64,000 nt of DNA from Crenobacter oryzisoli (GTDB taxonomy: Bacteria; Pseudomonadota; Gammaproteobacteria; Burkholderiales; Chromobacteriaceae). Positions 9,574 through 20,052 of the stretch are shown here, in pieces. The notes beneath the pieces were generated by a model. The model worked only from the letters and a program-made list of their open reading frames with translations. It was not told where the DNA came from and did no database searches. Numbering within the stretch: position 1 is the stretch's first letter; the number at the start of each line of letters is the position of its first letter. The stretch is taken from NCBI RefSeq assembly GCF_030385785.1, contig NZ_JAUEDK010000023.1:16045-80044 (forward strand), written 5' to 3'. A program made the translations under genes and the position numbers.

Positions 9574-9927
9574 ATGGACAAGAAACAAGCTCGACTCCGC
9601 CGTGCACGCAAAACCCGTGCTCGGATTGCGGAGCTCAAGATGGTGCGGCTCAGCGTGCATCGCACGAACGGCCACATCTACGCTCAGATCATCGATGAGA
9701 CTGGTAGCCGTGTGCTGGCCAGCGCTTCGACTCTTGAAGCTGAAGTGCGTTCGGATGCAGGCAATGGCGGCAACGTGAAAGCGGCCGTCGCTGTAGGCAA
9801 ACGCATCGCCGAGAAGGCTAAAGCAGCTGGCATCGAGAAAGTGTCGTTTGACCGCGCCGGCTTCAAGTACCACGGCCGTGTCAAGGCCCTGGCTGATGCC
9901 GCTCGCGAGCACGGTCTCGTATTCTAA
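9574..9927 (+). CDS. rplR: 50S ribosomal protein L18 (uL18)
   Basis: The product is a 117-residue L18 that binds 5S rRNA with L5. The basic N-terminus [18 protein letters not shown] is followed by the [17 protein letters not shown] core and the closing [20 protein letters not shown] block. Length and order (rplF-rplR-rpsE) are canonical. Confidence 0.97.
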   Translation: MDKKQARLRRARKTRARIAELKMVRLSVHRTNGHIYAQIIDETGSRVLASASTLEAEVRSDAGNGGNVKAAVAVGKRIAEKAKAAGIEKVSFDRAGFKYHGRVKALADAAREHGLVF

Positions 9928-9940
9928 TTCGGAGTGAAGA

Positions 9941-10459
9941 ATGGCTAAGCACGAAATGGAAGATCGTGGCGACGGTCTGATCGAGAAAATGATCAGCGTC
10001 AACCGCGTCACCAAAGTGGTGAAGGGCGGTCGTATCATGGCCTTCTCCGCGCTCACCGTGGTGGGTGATGGTGATGGCGGTATCGGCATGGGCAAAGGCA
10101 AGTCGAAAGAAGTGCCGGTTGCCGTGCAAAAAGCGATGGAACAAGCCCGTCGCACCCTGGTGAAGATCCCGCTCAAGAACGGCACCCTGCATCACGCCGT
10201 AGTGGGTAAGCACGGTGCTACCACCGTCTTCATGCAGCCGGCCAAAGAAGGTACCGGTGTGAAGGCTGGCGGCCCGATGCGTGTGATCTTCGACGCCATG
10301 GGCGTTCACAACGTGTCCGCGAAGATTCACGGTTCGACCAACCCGTACAACGTGGTTCGCGCCACGCTGGACGGTCTGAACAAGATCTGCACTCCGTCGC
10401 AGATTGCTGCGAAGCGTGGTCTGACCGTCGAGGACATCCTGGGGGTGGAGCATGAGTAA
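9941..10459 (+). CDS. rpsE: 30S ribosomal protein S5 (uS5)
   Basis: This 172-residue S5 acts in decoding fidelity and mRNA unwinding. It carries the double-stranded RNA-binding fold ([20 protein letters not shown]) and the C-terminal alpha/beta domain with [22 protein letters not shown]. The AGGAC-like site is weak, but spacing is normal. It overlaps rpmD by eight bases. Confidence 0.97.
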   Translation: MAKHEMEDRGDGLIEKMISVNRVTKVVKGGRIMAFSALTVVGDGDGGIGMGKGKSKEVPVAVQKAMEQARRTLVKIPLKNGTLHHAVVGKHGATTVFMQPAKEGTGVKAGGPMRVIFDAMGVHNVSAKIHGSTNPYNVVRATLDGLNKICTPSQIAAKRGLTVEDILGVEHE

Positions 10460-10637
10460 CGCTAAAACCGTGAAAGTGACGCTGGTGAAGAGCCTGATCG
10501 GCCGCCTCGAGTCGCACAAGGCGTGCGCTCGTGGCTTGGGCCTGAAGAAGATTCGCCAGACCGTCGAAGTGATCGACACGCCTGAGAACCGTGGCATGAT
10601 CAACAAGATCAGCTACCTTCTGAAGATTGAGGGCTAA
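10452..10637 (+). CDS. rpmD: 50S ribosomal protein L30 (uL30)
   Basis: The 61-residue L30 reads [28 protein letters not shown] and matches the bacterial short form. Its ATG lies inside the end of rpsE, eight bases overlapping, so translation is likely coupled. It is followed three bases later by rplO. Confidence 0.96.
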   Translation: MSNAKTVKVTLVKSLIGRLESHKACARGLGLKKIRQTVEVIDTPENRGMINKISYLLKIEG

Positions 10638-10640
10638 ATC

Positions 10641-11075
10641 ATGTTGCTGAACACGATTAAACCGGGCGCCGGCGCTAAACACGCCAAGCGCCGCGTTGGT
10701 CGCGGCATCGGTAGCGGCTTGGGTAAGACTGCCGGTCGTGGTCACAAGGGCCAGAAGAGCCGTGCCGGTGGTTTCCACAAGGTCGGTTTTGAAGGCGGCC
10801 AGATGCCGCTGCAGCGCCGTCTGCCGAAGCGCGGCTTCAAGTCGCTGACCGCTGGCAAGACTGCTGAAGTGCGTCTGTCCGAACTGAACCTGCTGCCGGT
10901 TGACGACATCGATCTGCTGGCGCTGAAGCAGGCTGGCCTGATCGCTATCCAGTCGCTGTCGGCCAAGGTCATTCTGTCCGGCAAAGTTGAGCGTGCTGTG
11001 ACGCTGCGTGGTGTGCTGGCTACCGCCGGTGCCCGTGCTGCGATCGAAGCCGCTGGCGGCAGTATTGTTGAATAA
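10641..11075 (+). CDS. rplO: 50S ribosomal protein L15 (uL15)
   Basis: The 144-residue L15 has the glycine- and basic-rich N-terminal extension [20 protein letters not shown], then [13 protein letters not shown] and the globular C-terminal part. It is a late 50S assembly protein. It precedes secY by 11 bases, as in most proteobacteria. Confidence 0.97.
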   Translation: MLLNTIKPGAGAKHAKRRVGRGIGSGLGKTAGRGHKGQKSRAGGFHKVGFEGGQMPLQRRLPKRGFKSLTAGKTAEVRLSELNLLPVDDIDLLALKQAGLIAIQSLSAKVILSGKVERAVTLRGVLATAGARAAIEAAGGSIVE

Positions 11076-11086
11076 GGCGCACGTCG

Positions 11087-12406
11087 GTGGCGAATACTTC
11101 TCTAGTGGCAAGCGCCAATAAATTTGGCGATCTGAAAAAGCGCATTTGGTTCTTGATCGGTGCGTTGATCGTATACCGGATCGGGGCTCATATCCCGGTT
11201 CCGGGCATCAATCCTGCCGAACTAGCGAAGTTGTTCCACTCGTCGCAAACGGGCCTCCTGGACATGTTTAACATGTTTTCCGGGGGGGCCCTGTCGAGAT
11301 TTACGGTATTTGCCATTGGCATCATGCCGTATATCTCGGCTTCCATCATTCTGCAGCTTGCGGGCGAGGTCGTGCCCAGTCTCAAGCAGCTGAAGAAGGA
11401 AGGCGACGCGGGGCGGCGCAAGATCACTCAGTACACTCGCTACGCCACAGTGCTACTCGCGACTTTCCAAAGTTTCGGTATCGCTGTGATGCTGTTTAAG
11501 CAGCCGAATCTGGTGGTGACGGCTCAGTGGGAGTTCTACCTCACCACGGTTGTTACCCTGGTAACGGGTACGATGTTCTTGATGTGGCTGGGTGAACAGA
11601 TCACCGAGCGCGGCATCGGCAACGGTATTTCGCTGATCATCTGCTCGGGTATTGCGGCAGGTGTACCGGCAGCAATCGGCAAGACGCTGACTCTGACGAG
11701 CCAGGGTTCGTTGCCGATTCTGTTTGCGATCGTGCTGTTCATTGCCGTAATTGCCGTTACCTACCTGGTCGTGTTCGTCGAGCGCGGTCAGCGCAAGGTG
11801 CTGGTCAACTACGCCAAGCGCCAGGTGGGCAACCGGATCATGCAGGGCCAGAGCACGCACTTGCCGCTCAAGCTCAACATGGCCGGCGTGATTCCACCTA
11901 TCTTTGCTTCGAGCATTATCCTGTTCCCGGCTACCGTGCTGGGCTGGTTTGGCAATACGCAAGGGTTTGGTTGGCTGAAGTCGGTGGCAGACAAACTGCA
12001 CCCGGGCCAGCCGATTTACGTGCTGCTTTACGCGGCAGCCATCATCTTCTTCTGCTATTTCTACACGGCGTTGGTCTTCAACCCGAAGGAAACGGCGGAC
12101 AACCTGAAGAAGAGTGGGGCGTTCGTTCCGGGTATTCGTCCGGGTGAACAGACTTCTCGGTACATCGAGAAGATCCTCCTGCGGCTGACGCTGATTGGAG
12201 CGATTTACATCACGCTGGTCTGCTTGCTGCCAGAATTCCTGATCCTGAAGTGGAACGTTCCGTTCTATTTTGGGGGTACCTCGCTGCTGATTATGGTAGT
12301 GGTGACCATGGATTTCATGGCACAGGTCCAGTCCTACGTGCTGTCACACCAGTACGAGAGCTTGCTGAAGAAGGCCAACTTCAAAGGCAATGCGCTCACC
12401 CGCTGA
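11087..12406 (+). CDS. secY: Protein translocase subunit SecY
   Basis: This 439-residue inner-membrane protein forms the Sec channel with SecE and SecG. Ten hydrophobic segments can be followed. The plug region after helix 1 ([14 protein letters not shown]) and the cytoplasmic loop 5 contacting SecA and the ribosome ([15 protein letters not shown]) are present. The start is taken as the GTG at 11087, giving [19 protein letters not shown], because no ATG lies nearby in frame. It is embedded in the spc operon, which balances export capacity with ribosome supply. Confidence 0.96.
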   Translation: MANTSLVASANKFGDLKKRIWFLIGALIVYRIGAHIPVPGINPAELAKLFHSSQTGLLDMFNMFSGGALSRFTVFAIGIMPYISASIILQLAGEVVPSLKQLKKEGDAGRRKITQYTRYATVLLATFQSFGIAVMLFKQPNLVVTAQWEFYLTTVVTLVTGTMFLMWLGEQITERGIGNGISLIICSGIAAGVPAAIGKTLTLTSQGSLPILFAIVLFIAVIAVTYLVVFVERGQRKVLVNYAKRQVGNRIMQGQSTHLPLKLNMAGVIPPIFASSIILFPATVLGWFGNTQGFGWLKSVADKLHPGQPIYVLLYAAAIIFFCYFYTALVFNPKETADNLKKSGAFVPGIRPGEQTSRYIEKILLRLTLIGAIYITLVCLLPEFLILKWNVPFYFGGTSLLIMVVVTMDFMAQVQSYVLSHQYESLLKKANFKGNALTR

Positions 12407-12427
12407 TTGACCGAGTTCACTGGGTTT

Positions 12428-12646
12428 ATGGCTAAGGAAGATACGATCCAGATGCAGGGCGAGGTCCTGGAAACGTTGCCTAACGCGACTTTCAGGGTCA
12501 AGCTGGAAAATGGACACGTAGTACTCGGGCATATTTCCGGGAAGATGCGGATGCACTACATCCGCATCCTGCCGGGCGACAAGGTGACGGTGGAAATGAC
12601 CCCGTACGATCTGTCGCGTGCCCGAATCGTGTTCCGTGCGAAGTGA
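12428..12646 (+). CDS. infA: Translation initiation factor IF-1
   Basis: The ATG at 12428 gives the 72-residue S1/OB-fold IF-1 ([19 protein letters not shown]). An in-frame start 21 bases upstream has no homology support. IF-1 blocks the ribosomal A site during initiation. The order secY-infA-rpmJ-rpsM is conserved in many betaproteobacteria, whereas in E. coli infA is elsewhere. Confidence 0.96.
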   Translation: MAKEDTIQMQGEVLETLPNATFRVKLENGHVVLGHISGKMRMHYIRILPGDKVTVEMTPYDLSRARIVFRAK

Positions 12647-12678
12647 TTGCTTCGCGCGCGTTTAGATAAGGAACTGAC

Positions 12679-12792
12679 ATGCGAGTACAGCCTTCGGTAA
12701 AGAAAATTTGCCGTAACTGCAAAATCATTCGTCGCAATCGCGTAGTTCGCGTGATCTGCACGGATCCGCGTCACAAGCAAAAACAAGGCTAA
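12679..12792 (+). CDS. rpmJ: 50S ribosomal protein L36 (bL36), zinc form
   Basis: A 37-residue protein begins at an ATG preceded by AAGGA. It carries C11, C14, C27 and H32, the four zinc ligands of the C+ form of L36. It sits between infA and rpsM, its usual place. The zinc-binding version implies that any zinc-free paralogue, if present, lies elsewhere. Confidence 0.95.
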   Translation: MRVQPSVKKICRNCKIIRRNRVVRVICTDPRHKQKQG

Positions 12793-12795
12793 CAT

Positions 12796-12824
12796 TTGTT
12801 AGACCTGTTTTTGCGTGTTACAAT
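12796..12824 (+). promoter_or_regulatory. Sigma70-type promoter for the alpha operon
   Basis: TTGTTA (12796-12801) and TACAAT (12819-12824) are 17 bases apart, just after the rpmJ stop and 31 bases before rpsM. The -35 box overlaps a small dyad CTAACATTTGTTAG followed eight bases on by TTTTT, which might also act as a weak terminator for rpmJ. Confidence 0.65.
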
Positions 12825-12855
12825 CGCAAACTTTTCAAGGTCTTAAGGAAAGAGT

Positions 12856-13218
12856 ATGGCCCGTATTGCAGGGGTAAACATCCCCAATCATGCGCACGCC
12901 GTAATCGGCCTGCAGGCCATCTATGGTATCGGTTCCACCCGTGCGAAGGGCATCTGCGCCTCCGCCGGGATCAACACCACCACCAAGGTGAAGGATCTGA
13001 CCGAAGCCGAGATGGAGACGCTGCGTGAAGAAGTGGCCAAGTTCACCGTAGAAGGTGACCTGCGTCGCGAAATCACCATGAGCATCAAGCGTCTGATGGA
13101 CATGGGCTCCTACCGTGGCATGCGTCATCGCCGTGGTCTGCCGTGCCGTGGCCAGCGTACCCGCACCAATGCCCGTACCCGCAAGGGTCCGCGCAAGGCT
13201 ATTGCCGGCAAGAAGTAA
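12856..13218 (+). CDS. rpsM: 30S ribosomal protein S13 (uS13)
   Basis: The 120-residue S13 forms inter-subunit bridges from the 30S head. [19 protein letters not shown] and the C-terminal [19 protein letters not shown] tract identify it. It opens the alpha operon after a promoter. Nothing abnormal is visible. Confidence 0.97.
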   Translation: MARIAGVNIPNHAHAVIGLQAIYGIGSTRAKGICASAGINTTTKVKDLTEAEMETLREEVAKFTVEGDLRREITMSIKRLMDMGSYRGMRHRRGLPCRGQRTRTNARTRKGPRKAIAGKK

Positions 13219-13235
13219 TTTAAGGAACACAGAGA

Positions 13236-13631
13236 ATGGCTAAAGCAAACACAGCTGTCCGTGTACGCAAAAAGGTGCGCAAGTCTGTTAGCGAAGGCAT
13301 CGTGCACGTGCACGCTTCGTTCAACAACACCATCATCACCATCACCGATCGTCAAGGGAATGCTTTGTCTTGGGCTACCTCCGGCGGTGCTGGTTTCAAA
13401 GGCTCGCGCAAGAGTACACCCTTTGCTGCTCAGGTAGCAGCAGAGCATGCTGGTAAAGTTGCCCAAGAATACGGTGTGAAGAACCTGGAAGTTCGCATCA
13501 AGGGCCCGGGCCCGGGTCGCGAATCCTCCGTGCGTGCTCTCAACGCGCTGGGCTTCAAGATTACCAGCATCTCCGACGTGACGCCGGTGCCGCATAACGG
13601 CTGCCGTCCGCCTAAAAAACGTCGTATCTAA
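13236..13631 (+). CDS. rpsK: 30S ribosomal protein S11 (uS11)
   Basis: This 131-residue S11 of the 30S platform contacts mRNA near the E site. The core [20 protein letters not shown] and the C-terminal [17 protein letters not shown] are intact. It lies 17 bases after rpsM with an AAGGA site. Confidence 0.97.
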   Translation: MAKANTAVRVRKKVRKSVSEGIVHVHASFNNTIITITDRQGNALSWATSGGAGFKGSRKSTPFAAQVAAEHAGKVAQEYGVKNLEVRIKGPGPGRESSVRALNALGFKITSISDVTPVPHNGCRPPKKRRI

Positions 13632-13649
13632 TTCGGAGAGTGTGAGAAC

Positions 13650-14270
13650 ATGGCACGTTACATCGGCCCAAAATGTAAACTCGCGCGTCGCGAAGGTACC
13701 GACCTGTTCCTGAAGAGCGCCCGACGCTCTCTGGACTCCAAGTGCAAGCTGGACAAAGCTCCGGGTCAGCACGGTGCCAAGACACCCCGTCTGTCGGACT
13801 ACGGTGTTCAACTGCGCGAGAAGCAAAAGATCCGCCGTATCTACGGCGTTCTGGAACGTCAGTTCCGCAAGTATTTCGCTGAAGCCGTTCGCCGCAAGGG
13901 TTCGACTGGCGAAAACCTGCTGCAAATCCTCGAGTCCCGTCTGGACAACGTGGTTTACCGCATGGGTTTCGGTTCCACCCGCGCTGAAGCACGTCAGCTG
14001 GTGAGCCACAAGGCCATCACGGTAAACGGCATCGTGGTCAACATCCCGTCGTACCAGGTGAAAGCCGGCGACGCGGTGGTGGTTCGCGAGAAGTCCCAGA
14101 AGCAGGTTCGTATCCAGGAAGCGCTGGCGCTGGCTGGCCAAGCCGGTTTCCCGGCTTGGGTTTCGGTGGATGCCAAGAAAATGGAAGGCGTGTTCAAGAA
14201 CATGCCGGAACGTTCCGAACTGTCTAGCGATATCAACGAACAGCTTGTTGTGGAATTCTACTCCAAGTAA
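13650..14270 (+). CDS. rpsD: 30S ribosomal protein S4 (uS4)
   Basis: The 206-residue S4 is a 16S nucleator and, in E. coli, the repressor of the alpha operon. The S4 RNA-binding domain ([23 protein letters not shown]) spans about residues 95-160. The N-terminal region keeps C9 and C32 but not a full four-cysteine zinc site. It begins 18 bases after rpsK. Confidence 0.97.
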   Translation: MARYIGPKCKLARREGTDLFLKSARRSLDSKCKLDKAPGQHGAKTPRLSDYGVQLREKQKIRRIYGVLERQFRKYFAEAVRRKGSTGENLLQILESRLDNVVYRMGFGSTRAEARQLVSHKAITVNGIVVNIPSYQVKAGDAVVVREKSQKQVRIQEALALAGQAGFPAWVSVDAKKMEGVFKNMPERSELSSDINEQLVVEFYSK

Positions 14271-14293
14271 TCGCTAGCCCATAAGGAATGACA

Positions 14294-15277
14294 ATGCAAA
14301 ACAGCGCTTCGGAATTTCTGAAACCGCGCCTCATCGATGTTCAGCCGATTTCGGCCACGCATGCACGCGTGTCGATGGAGCCGTTCGAACGCGGCTACGC
14401 CCACACCCTGGGCAATGCGCTTCGTCGCATTCTGCTGTCGTCGATGCCCGGCTTTGCTCCGACCGAAGTGACTATCGCTGGCGTTTTGCATGAGTATTCC
14501 GCTCTGGACGGTGTTCAGGAAGATGTCGTCGACATCCTCCTGAACCTGAAAGGCGTGGTGCTTAAGCTGCATGGTCGTGACAGCGTGGTGCTCTCCCTCA
14601 AGAAAGAGGGCGAGGGCGCTGTCTTGGCTGGCGATATCGAGTTGCCGCACGACGTCGAGGTGATCAATCCGGATCATGTGATCGGTCACCTGGCCGCTGG
14701 CGGCAAGATCGAGATGGAAGTCAAGGTCGAGAAGGGCCGTGGCTACCAGCCGGTGGCTAGCCGCGTGAACCACGAAGAGAACCGTACCATCGGTACCATC
14801 CAGATGGATGCGTCGTTCTCGCCGGTGCGTCGCGTGAGCTTTGCTGTGGAGTCGGCACGCGTTGAACAGCGTACCGACCTCGACCGTCTGGTGCTCGACA
14901 TCGAGACCAACGGCGTGATCGAACCGGAAGAAGCAGTCCGCTCCGCGGCTCGCATTCTGGTCGACCAGCTGTCGATCTTCGCCGATCTGCAAGGCACGAC
15001 GGTAGAGGAAGTGGTCGAGAAGGCTCCGCCGATCGATCCAATCCTGCTGCGCCCAGTCGACGATCTCGAACTGACGGTACGTTCGGCCAACTGCCTGAAG
15101 GCTGAGAACATCTACTATATCGGTGATCTGATTCAGCGCACCGAGACTGAGCTTCTGAAAACCCCGAACCTGGGTCGCAAGTCGCTCAATGAAATTAAAG
15201 AAGTTCTCGCCTCCAAAGGTCTGACTCTCGGCATGAAGCTGGAGAACTGGCCGCCGGCAGGGCTGGAAAAGCCGTAA
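14294..15277 (+). CDS. rpoA: RNA polymerase alpha subunit
   Basis: The ATG at 14294 gives 327 residues starting [17 protein letters not shown]. An ATG six bases earlier abuts the AAGGA site and is too close to use. The N-terminal assembly domain contains [20 protein letters not shown]. The C-terminal domain that contacts UP elements and activators contains [17 protein letters not shown] and [14 protein letters not shown]. An exact TTCGGCCAA falls at 15082-15090 inside the codons of the DNA-contact helix. Confidence 0.98.
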   Translation: MQNSASEFLKPRLIDVQPISATHARVSMEPFERGYAHTLGNALRRILLSSMPGFAPTEVTIAGVLHEYSALDGVQEDVVDILLNLKGVVLKLHGRDSVVLSLKKEGEGAVLAGDIELPHDVEVINPDHVIGHLAAGGKIEMEVKVEKGRGYQPVASRVNHEENRTIGTIQMDASFSPVRRVSFAVESARVEQRTDLDRLVLDIETNGVIEPEEAVRSAARILVDQLSIFADLQGTTVEEVVEKAPPIDPILLRPVDDLELTVRSANCLKAENIYYIGDLIQRTETELLKTPNLGRKSLNEIKEVLASKGLTLGMKLENWPPAGLEKP

Positions 15278-15302
15278 GGTTTGAGACTAAAGGACATTAA
15301 GA

Positions 15303-15701
15303 ATGCGTCATCGTTACAGTAATCGTAAACTGAACCGCACGACCAGCCACCGCCTGGCGATGCTGCGCAACATGGCGAACTCGCTGCTGCGTCACGAAGT
15401 GATCGTGACCACGCTGCCGAAAGCCAAGGAACTGCGTCGTGTGGCCGAGCCGCTCATCACGCTCGGCAAAAAGCCGTCGCTGGCCAACCGCCGTCTGGCG
15501 TTTGACCGCACTCGTGACCGCGACATCGTCGTTAAGCTGTTCGACGAGCTGGGCCCGCGTTTCGCAGCCCGCAATGGCGGTTACGTGCGCATCCTGAAGT
15601 ACGGTTTCCGCAAGGGCGACAACGCCCCGCTGGCTCTGGTTGAGCTGGTTGACCGTGCTGAAGGTGCGCCGGTAGAAGTCGTAGAAGAAGCTGCTGCCTA
15701 A
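15303..15701 (+). CDS. rplQ: 50S ribosomal protein L17 (bL17)
   Basis: The 132-residue L17 begins [17 protein letters not shown] and keeps the conserved [22 protein letters not shown] helix. A short acidic tail extends it slightly beyond the E. coli length. It is the last gene of the alpha operon and is followed at once by a strong terminator. Confidence 0.97.
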   Translation: MRHRYSNRKLNRTTSHRLAMLRNMANSLLRHEVIVTTLPKAKELRRVAEPLITLGKKPSLANRRLAFDRTRDRDIVVKLFDELGPRFAARNGGYVRILKYGFRKGDNAPLALVELVDRAEGAPVEVVEEAAA

Positions 15702-15720
15702 TCGATAGCGCTTGTTCAGA

Positions 15721-15748
15721 AAAAGCCAGCCCTAGGGCTGGCTTTTTT
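15721..15748 (+). terminator. Intrinsic terminator after rplQ
   Basis: AAAAGCCAGCCC (15721-15732) pairs perfectly with GGGCTGGCTTTT (15735-15746) and the T-run continues to 15748. This closes the translation supercluster. Confidence 0.93.
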
Positions 15749-15884
15749 GCGTCCGCCTTTGGCCGCGATCTTGCGGTTAGGGTGGAGAGGTTGGGTTAAA
15801 ATAGCCCATCAGATCAATGGCTTGGGATTGACTCATCTGTCGGATGATGCGGCTTGGCTGCTCAACGCGCAGGTGGCCTTGTGC

Positions 15885-15890
15885 TAAAAT
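15885..15890 (+). promoter_or_regulatory. Extended -10 element upstream of miaB
   Basis: TGCTAAAAT provides an extended -10 (TGnTAAAAT) with the hexamer at 15885-15890. No good -35 is visible at 17 bases. The same TGCGCTAAAATCGCC context precedes ttcA (36561-36566). A start here would leave a 5' leader of about 130 bases. Confidence 0.5.
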
Positions 15891-15921
15891 CGCCCAACTT
15901 ATTCATTTGCCTGTGAAAATT

Positions 15922-15994
15922 GCCGCCCCATTGGTTGTCCGGGCGCTTGGTCACGGGTGAGATCACCGGGTCGCTGCCAGCCAATGGGAGCGGC
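15922..15994 (+). promoter_or_regulatory. Long hairpin in the miaB leader
   Basis: GCCGCCCCATTGG (15922-15934) pairs with CCAATGGG-A-GCGGC (15981-15994) as a 13-bp stem with one bulged A, enclosing 46 bases with partial internal pairing. A second small stem CCCG/CGGG follows (15997-16010), right before the ribosome-binding region. It could be a regulatory leader; no known riboswitch family is recognised. Confidence 0.45.
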
Positions 15995-16023
15995 GGCCCG
16001 CTTCAACGGGAAGTGCCGCAACA

Positions 16024-17358
16024 ATGAAGAAGGTGTACATCAAGACCTTCGGCTGTCAGATGAACGAGTATGACTCGGACAAGATGGTCGATGTGCTGGG
16101 CAGCAAGGAGCCGCTCGAGAAAACCGACAAGCCGGAAGAAGCCGACGTTATCTTGTTCAACACCTGCAGTGTGCGTGAGAAGGCGCAGGAGAAGGTATTC
16201 TCGGACCTGGGGCGCATCCGACACTTGAAGGATCAGAATCCCAACTTGGTGATCGGGGTGGGTGGCTGTGTGGCATCGCAGGAGGGCGAGGCGATCGTGA
16301 AGCGAGCGCCGTTCGTCGACGTGGTGTTCGGGCCGCAGACGCTGCACCGTCTTCCGGAGCTGATTTCGGCCAAGCAGGAGAGCGGCGCTTCCCAAGTGGA
16401 CATCTCATTCCCTGAGATCGAGAAGTTCGACCACATTCCGCCTGCGAAGGTGGAAGGCGGCGCGGCCTTTGTGTCGATCATGGAAGGCTGTTCTAAATAC
16501 TGTTCGTTCTGCGTGGTGCCCTACACCCGCGGAGAGGAAGTGTCGCGGCCGTTCGACGACGTGCTGACCGAGATCGCGGGCCTGACCGCGCAGGGGGTGA
16601 AGGAAATCACCCTGTTGGGGCAGAACGTCAACGCCTATCGCGGACTGATGGCGGATGGCGAGATCGCCGACTTCGCGCTGCTGCTCGAATATGTGCACGA
16701 GATTCCGGGCGTGGAACGCATCCGCTTCACCACCAGCCATCCGCGTGAATTCTCTCAGCAGATCATCGACTGTTATGCCAAGCTGCCGAAACTGGTCTCG
16801 CATCTGCACCTGCCGGTGCAGAGCGGGTCGGACCGGGTGCTGATGGCGATGAAGCGCGGTTATACTGGCCTGGAATATAAGTCGATCATTCGCAAACTGC
16901 GCGCGATCCGCCCGGACTTGTGCCTGTCGAGCGACTTCATCGTCGGTTTCCCGGGGGAATCCGAGGCGGATTTTGAGGCGACGCTGAAACTGGTGAAGGA
17001 CTTGGAGTTCGATTTCAGCTTCGTGTTCATTTACAGTCCGCGCCCCGGCACACCGGCGTCCAACTTGCCGGACGACACCCCTCATGCCGAGAAGGTGCGC
17101 CGCCTGGAGGCCCTGAACGAGGTGATCGAGGCGAAGGGCTTCGAGATCAACCGCAGCATGGTCGGCACGGTGCAGCAGGTGCTGGTTGAAGGCATCTCAA
17201 AGAAGGATCCGTCGATGCTGGCGGCGCGCACGATGAACAACCGCGTGGTGAACTTCGTCGGCCATCCACGTCTGATCAACCAGATGATCGACGTGGTGAT
17301 CACCGAAGCGTATCCGCATTCGCTCGGTGGCGAGGCGGTGATTGTCGAGGCGGTGTAA
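16024..17358 (+). CDS. miaB: tRNA-2-methylthio-N6-isopentenyladenosine synthase
   Basis: This 444-residue radical-SAM methylthiotransferase converts i6A37 to ms2i6A37 in tRNAs reading U-starting codons. The N-terminal UPF0004 domain holds three cluster cysteines ([28 protein letters not shown]). The radical-SAM motif CSKYCSFC follows near residue 157, and a TRAM domain closes the protein. The ATG at 16024 begins [14 protein letters not shown]. It is adjacent to phoH-ybeY-corC-lnt, as in many proteobacteria. An exact TTCGGCCAA occurs at 16365-16373. Confidence 0.96.
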   Translation: MKKVYIKTFGCQMNEYDSDKMVDVLGSKEPLEKTDKPEEADVILFNTCSVREKAQEKVFSDLGRIRHLKDQNPNLVIGVGGCVASQEGEAIVKRAPFVDVVFGPQTLHRLPELISAKQESGASQVDISFPEIEKFDHIPPAKVEGGAAFVSIMEGCSKYCSFCVVPYTRGEEVSRPFDDVLTEIAGLTAQGVKEITLLGQNVNAYRGLMADGEIADFALLLEYVHEIPGVERIRFTTSHPREFSQQIIDCYAKLPKLVSHLHLPVQSGSDRVLMAMKRGYTGLEYKSIIRKLRAIRPDLCLSSDFIVGFPGESEADFEATLKLVKDLEFDFSFVFIYSPRPGTPASNLPDDTPHAEKVRRLEALNEVIEAKGFEINRSMVGTVQQVLVEGISKKDPSMLAARTMNNRVVNFVGHPRLINQMIDVVITEAYPHSLGGEAVIVEAV

Positions 17359-17422
17359 GGGTTTCGCCCGGGCGGTGGCGGCGGTATCCTAACTGTTTCG
17401 CGACTATCATGGGTAGCATGCC

Positions 17423-17719
17423 ATGTTCATCGTTTCGCTGAGCTATACTGCGGCGCTCGAAGAGATCGACGTGCACTTGGCTGAACATGTCGAGTGGTTG
17501 GAGGCCGGCTACGCGGCTGGGGTGTTTCTCGCTTCAGGGCGCAAAGTGCCGCGCGATGGAGGAGTGATCCTGGCGCGCGGCGAGCGTGCAGCGCTGGAAG
17601 CGCGGTTGGCCGACGACCCGTTCGCACGGGCAGGCCTCGCGCGTTATGAGATTACCGAGTTCATTCCTACCATGACCGTCGACGAGCTTGCCGCCGTGCG
17701 CGAGCGCTTACCGGCCTGA
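17423..17719 (+). CDS. YCII-domain protein
   Basis: This small 98-residue protein belongs to the YCII (YciI-like) family, a ferredoxin-like fold with a conserved His-Asp pair of unclear catalytic role. It begins MFIVSLSYTAALEEIDVHLAEHVEWL and includes FLASGRKVPRDGGVILA. It is inserted between miaB and phoH. Distant relatives act in chloroaromatic breakdown, but no function can be assigned here. Confidence 0.85.
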   Translation: MFIVSLSYTAALEEIDVHLAEHVEWLEAGYAAGVFLASGRKVPRDGGVILARGERAALEARLADDPFARAGLARYEITEFIPTMTVDELAAVRERLPA

Positions 17720-17737
17720 TCCGCGGAGTTGTCCTAC

Positions 17738-18709
17738 TTGCACACTGAGAATCTGAGTTTCAACCCGATAGACAATGAGCGGCTGGCCCGACTGTGCGGC
17801 CCGCTGGACGAAAATCTACGTCAGATCGAGACCGCGCTCGATGTGGTCATTCACCGCCGTGGCGAGGCGTTCCGCATCAAGGGCGAGCTAGCACGCGAGG
17901 CGGTGACGGCACTGACCCGTTTCTATCTGTTGGCCGAAAAGCAGGACCTGGAGGTTGACGATATCCAGCTCGGCCTGGTCGAGGTGCGTCGCCATCAGCA
18001 GCCGCTGAGTGCCGCCGATGAGGCGAGCGCGCCGGTGCTGCAGACCCGTCGTGGTGAACTGCGCGGTCGCACCCCGCGCCAGTCGGGCTATATCAAGGCC
18101 ATCCTGGAACACGATGTGACTTTCGGCCTGGGACCGGCTGGTACCGGTAAGACCTATCTGGCGGTGGCCTGTGCGGTCGATGCGATCGAGCGCGATGCGG
18201 TCAAGCGCATCGTGCTGGTGCGTCCTGCGGTGGAGGCTGGCGAGAAGCTCGGCTTCCTGCCCGGCGACCTCGCGCAGAAGGTCGATCCGTATCTGCGTCC
18301 GCTTTACGACGCGCTCTATGACCTGCTCGGTTTCGACAAGGTGACGCGTTACTTCGAGAAGAACCTGATCGAGATCGCACCGCTCGCCTATATGCGCGGG
18401 CGCACGCTGAACAGCGCCTTTATCATCCTTGACGAGGCGCAGAACACCACGCCCGAGCAGATGAAGATGTTTCTGACTCGGATCGGTTTCGGCTCCAAAG
18501 CGGTGATTACCGGCGACCAGAGTCAGGTCGACCTAGCTCGCCACCAGAAGAGCGGCCTCGCCGAAGTCGAGCGCATCCTTGGTCATGTGCGCGGCATCCA
18601 TTTCCACCGTTTCCAGAGCGACGACGTGGTGCGCCACCCGCTGGTGCAGAAGATCGTCGACGCTTACGATGCATATCAGGGTAGTACCGATGAAAATCGC
18701 CAAGCGTAA
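17738..18709 (+). CDS. phoH: PhoH-family ATPase (YbeZ)
   Basis: The protein is about 323 residues with the PhoH nucleotide-binding core: Walker A GPAGTGKT and Walker [13 protein letters not shown]. YbeZ partners with YbeY in RNA and ribosome maturation in E. coli. No ATG is available. A TTG at 17738 lies about nine bases after GCGGAG and is preferred; a TTG at 17729 abuts that site. Its 3' end overlaps ybeY by 20 bases. Leu-Leu-Ala-Glu codons contain TTGGCCGAA at 17930-17938. Confidence 0.92.
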   Translation: MHTENLSFNPIDNERLARLCGPLDENLRQIETALDVVIHRRGEAFRIKGELAREAVTALTRFYLLAEKQDLEVDDIQLGLVEVRRHQQPLSAADEASAPVLQTRRGELRGRTPRQSGYIKAILEHDVTFGLGPAGTGKTYLAVACAVDAIERDAVKRIVLVRPAVEAGEKLGFLPGDLAQKVDPYLRPLYDALYDLLGFDKVTRYFEKNLIEIAPLAYMRGRTLNSAFIILDEAQNTTPEQMKMFLTRIGFGSKAVITGDQSQVDLARHQKSGLAEVERILGHVRGIHFHRFQSDDVVRHPLVQKIVDAYDAYQGSTDENRQA

Positions 18710-19196
18710 CCCGCTGCGCCAGCGGTTGGCCGAACGGCTCAATCTGGCGCTGGCTATCCGTAGCGCGGCAACCGACCTGCCGCGTGTCGCAGAGCTGAAG
18801 CGCTGGGCGCGCGCCGCGCTGCAGGCCGACGTGCGCCAGGCCGAGATTTCGCTGTTGATCGTCGACGCTGAAGAAGGCCAGACGCTCAACCGCGACTATC
18901 GCGGCAAAGACTATGCGACCAATGTATTGAGTTTCGCGCTGAACGAGGGTGAGCCGGTACCCGGCATGCCGTTGTTCGGCGATCTGGTGCTGTGCGCGCC
19001 GGTGGTGGCGCGTGAGGCGGCCGAGCAAGGCAAGCCGCTCGCTGCCCACTATGCCCATTTGACCGTGCACGGCATGCTGCACCTGCAAGGTTTCGACCAC
19101 GAAGACGACGCCGAGGCCGAGGAGATGGAGGCGCTGGAGACGCGCATCCTCGCCGGCCTGGGCTATCCCGACCCCTATCTTGAGGCCAACCCGTAA
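18690..19196 (+). CDS. ybeY: Endoribonuclease YbeY
   Basis: The ATG at 18690 gives 168 residues beginning [18 protein letters not shown]. The zinc-binding motif [14 protein letters not shown] matches the family HGXLHLXGYDH. YbeY acts in 16S rRNA 3'-end processing and late 70S quality control. It overlaps phoH by 20 bases, so the two are coupled. The upstream in-frame extension lies inside phoH and was rejected. TTGGCCGAA occurs at 18726-18734. Confidence 0.95.
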   Translation: MKIAKRNPLRQRLAERLNLALAIRSAATDLPRVAELKRWARAALQADVRQAEISLLIVDAEEGQTLNRDYRGKDYATNVLSFALNEGEPVPGMPLFGDLVLCAPVVAREAAEQGKPLAAHYAHLTVHGMLHLQGFDHEDDAEAEEMEALETRILAGLGYPDPYLEANP

Positions 19197-19203
19197 TTCC
19201 ACC

Positions 19204-20049
19204 ATGGACGACCCCAGTAAGCCCCGATTGAACTGGTTCGAGCGCCTGCTCAACCGCCTGTCCCACGAGCCGGAAGACCGCGAAGAACTGGTCGCGCAAC
19301 TGCGCTCCGCCTTCGAGCGCAACCTGATGGACGCCGACGCACTGGCGATGATCGAAGGGGTGCTCAATTTCAGCGAGATGACGGTGCGCGATGTGATGGT
19401 GCCGCGCAGCCAGATGGACGTACTGCGGGCCGACGACCCGATCGAGCGCTTCCTGCCCTTCGTGGTGGAGATGGCGCACTCGCGCTTCCCGGTGGTCGGC
19501 CATGACAAGGACGACGTGCTCGGCGTGCTGCTCGCCAAAGACCTGCTGCGCTATTTCACCAGCCCGGATACCTTCGACCTGCGTGCCAGCCTGCGCAAGC
19601 CGGTGTTCGTGCCCGAGTCGAAGCCGCTGAATACCTTGCTGAAGGACTTCCGCTCTGCGCGCTATCACATGGCGATCGTTGTCGACGAATACGGTGGCGT
19701 ATGCGGCCTGGTGACGATCGAGGACGTGATCGAGCAAATCGTCGGCGACATCGAGGACGAATACGACTTCGACGACAGCGAGGACAACATCGTCGCGATG
19801 CGCAACGGCCGTTACCGGGTGAAGGCACTCACCGAGATCGCCGATTTCAACGAATTCTTCGATACCGATTTTTCCGACGACGAGGTCGATACCGTCGGCG
19901 GCCTGGTGATCGGCGCGTTCGGGCTGATGCCCAAGCGCGGCGAGAAGGTCGATATCGGCCCCTTCACCTTCACCGTGCTGCGCGCCGACAGCCGCCGCTT
20001 GCACACATTGAGCGTCGAGCCACGCCGCGAGCCGGAAACCACGGACTGA
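19204..20049 (+). CDS. corC: CBS-pair transporter-associated protein, CorC/YbeX
   Basis: This 281-residue cytoplasmic protein has two CBS motifs (MTVRDVMVPRSQMDVL and the region around MAIVVDEYGGVCGLVTIEDV) and a C-terminal CorC_HlyC domain ending in RLHTLSV. It has no membrane segments, matching CorC/YbeX rather than the larger HlyC-like transporters. It has been linked to magnesium and cobalt efflux and to ribosome metabolism. The ATG at 19204 is eight bases past the ybeY stop. Confidence 0.92.
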   Translation: MDDPSKPRLNWFERLLNRLSHEPEDREELVAQLRSAFERNLMDADALAMIEGVLNFSEMTVRDVMVPRSQMDVLRADDPIERFLPFVVEMAHSRFPVVGHDKDDVLGVLLAKDLLRYFTSPDTFDLRASLRKPVFVPESKPLNTLLKDFRSARYHMAIVVDEYGGVCGLVTIEDVIEQIVGDIEDEYDFDDSEDNIVAMRNGRYRVKALTEIADFNEFFDTDFSDDEVDTVGGLVIGAFGLMPKRGEKVDIGPFTFTVLRADSRRLHTLSVEPRREPETTD

Positions 20050-20052
20050 CGC

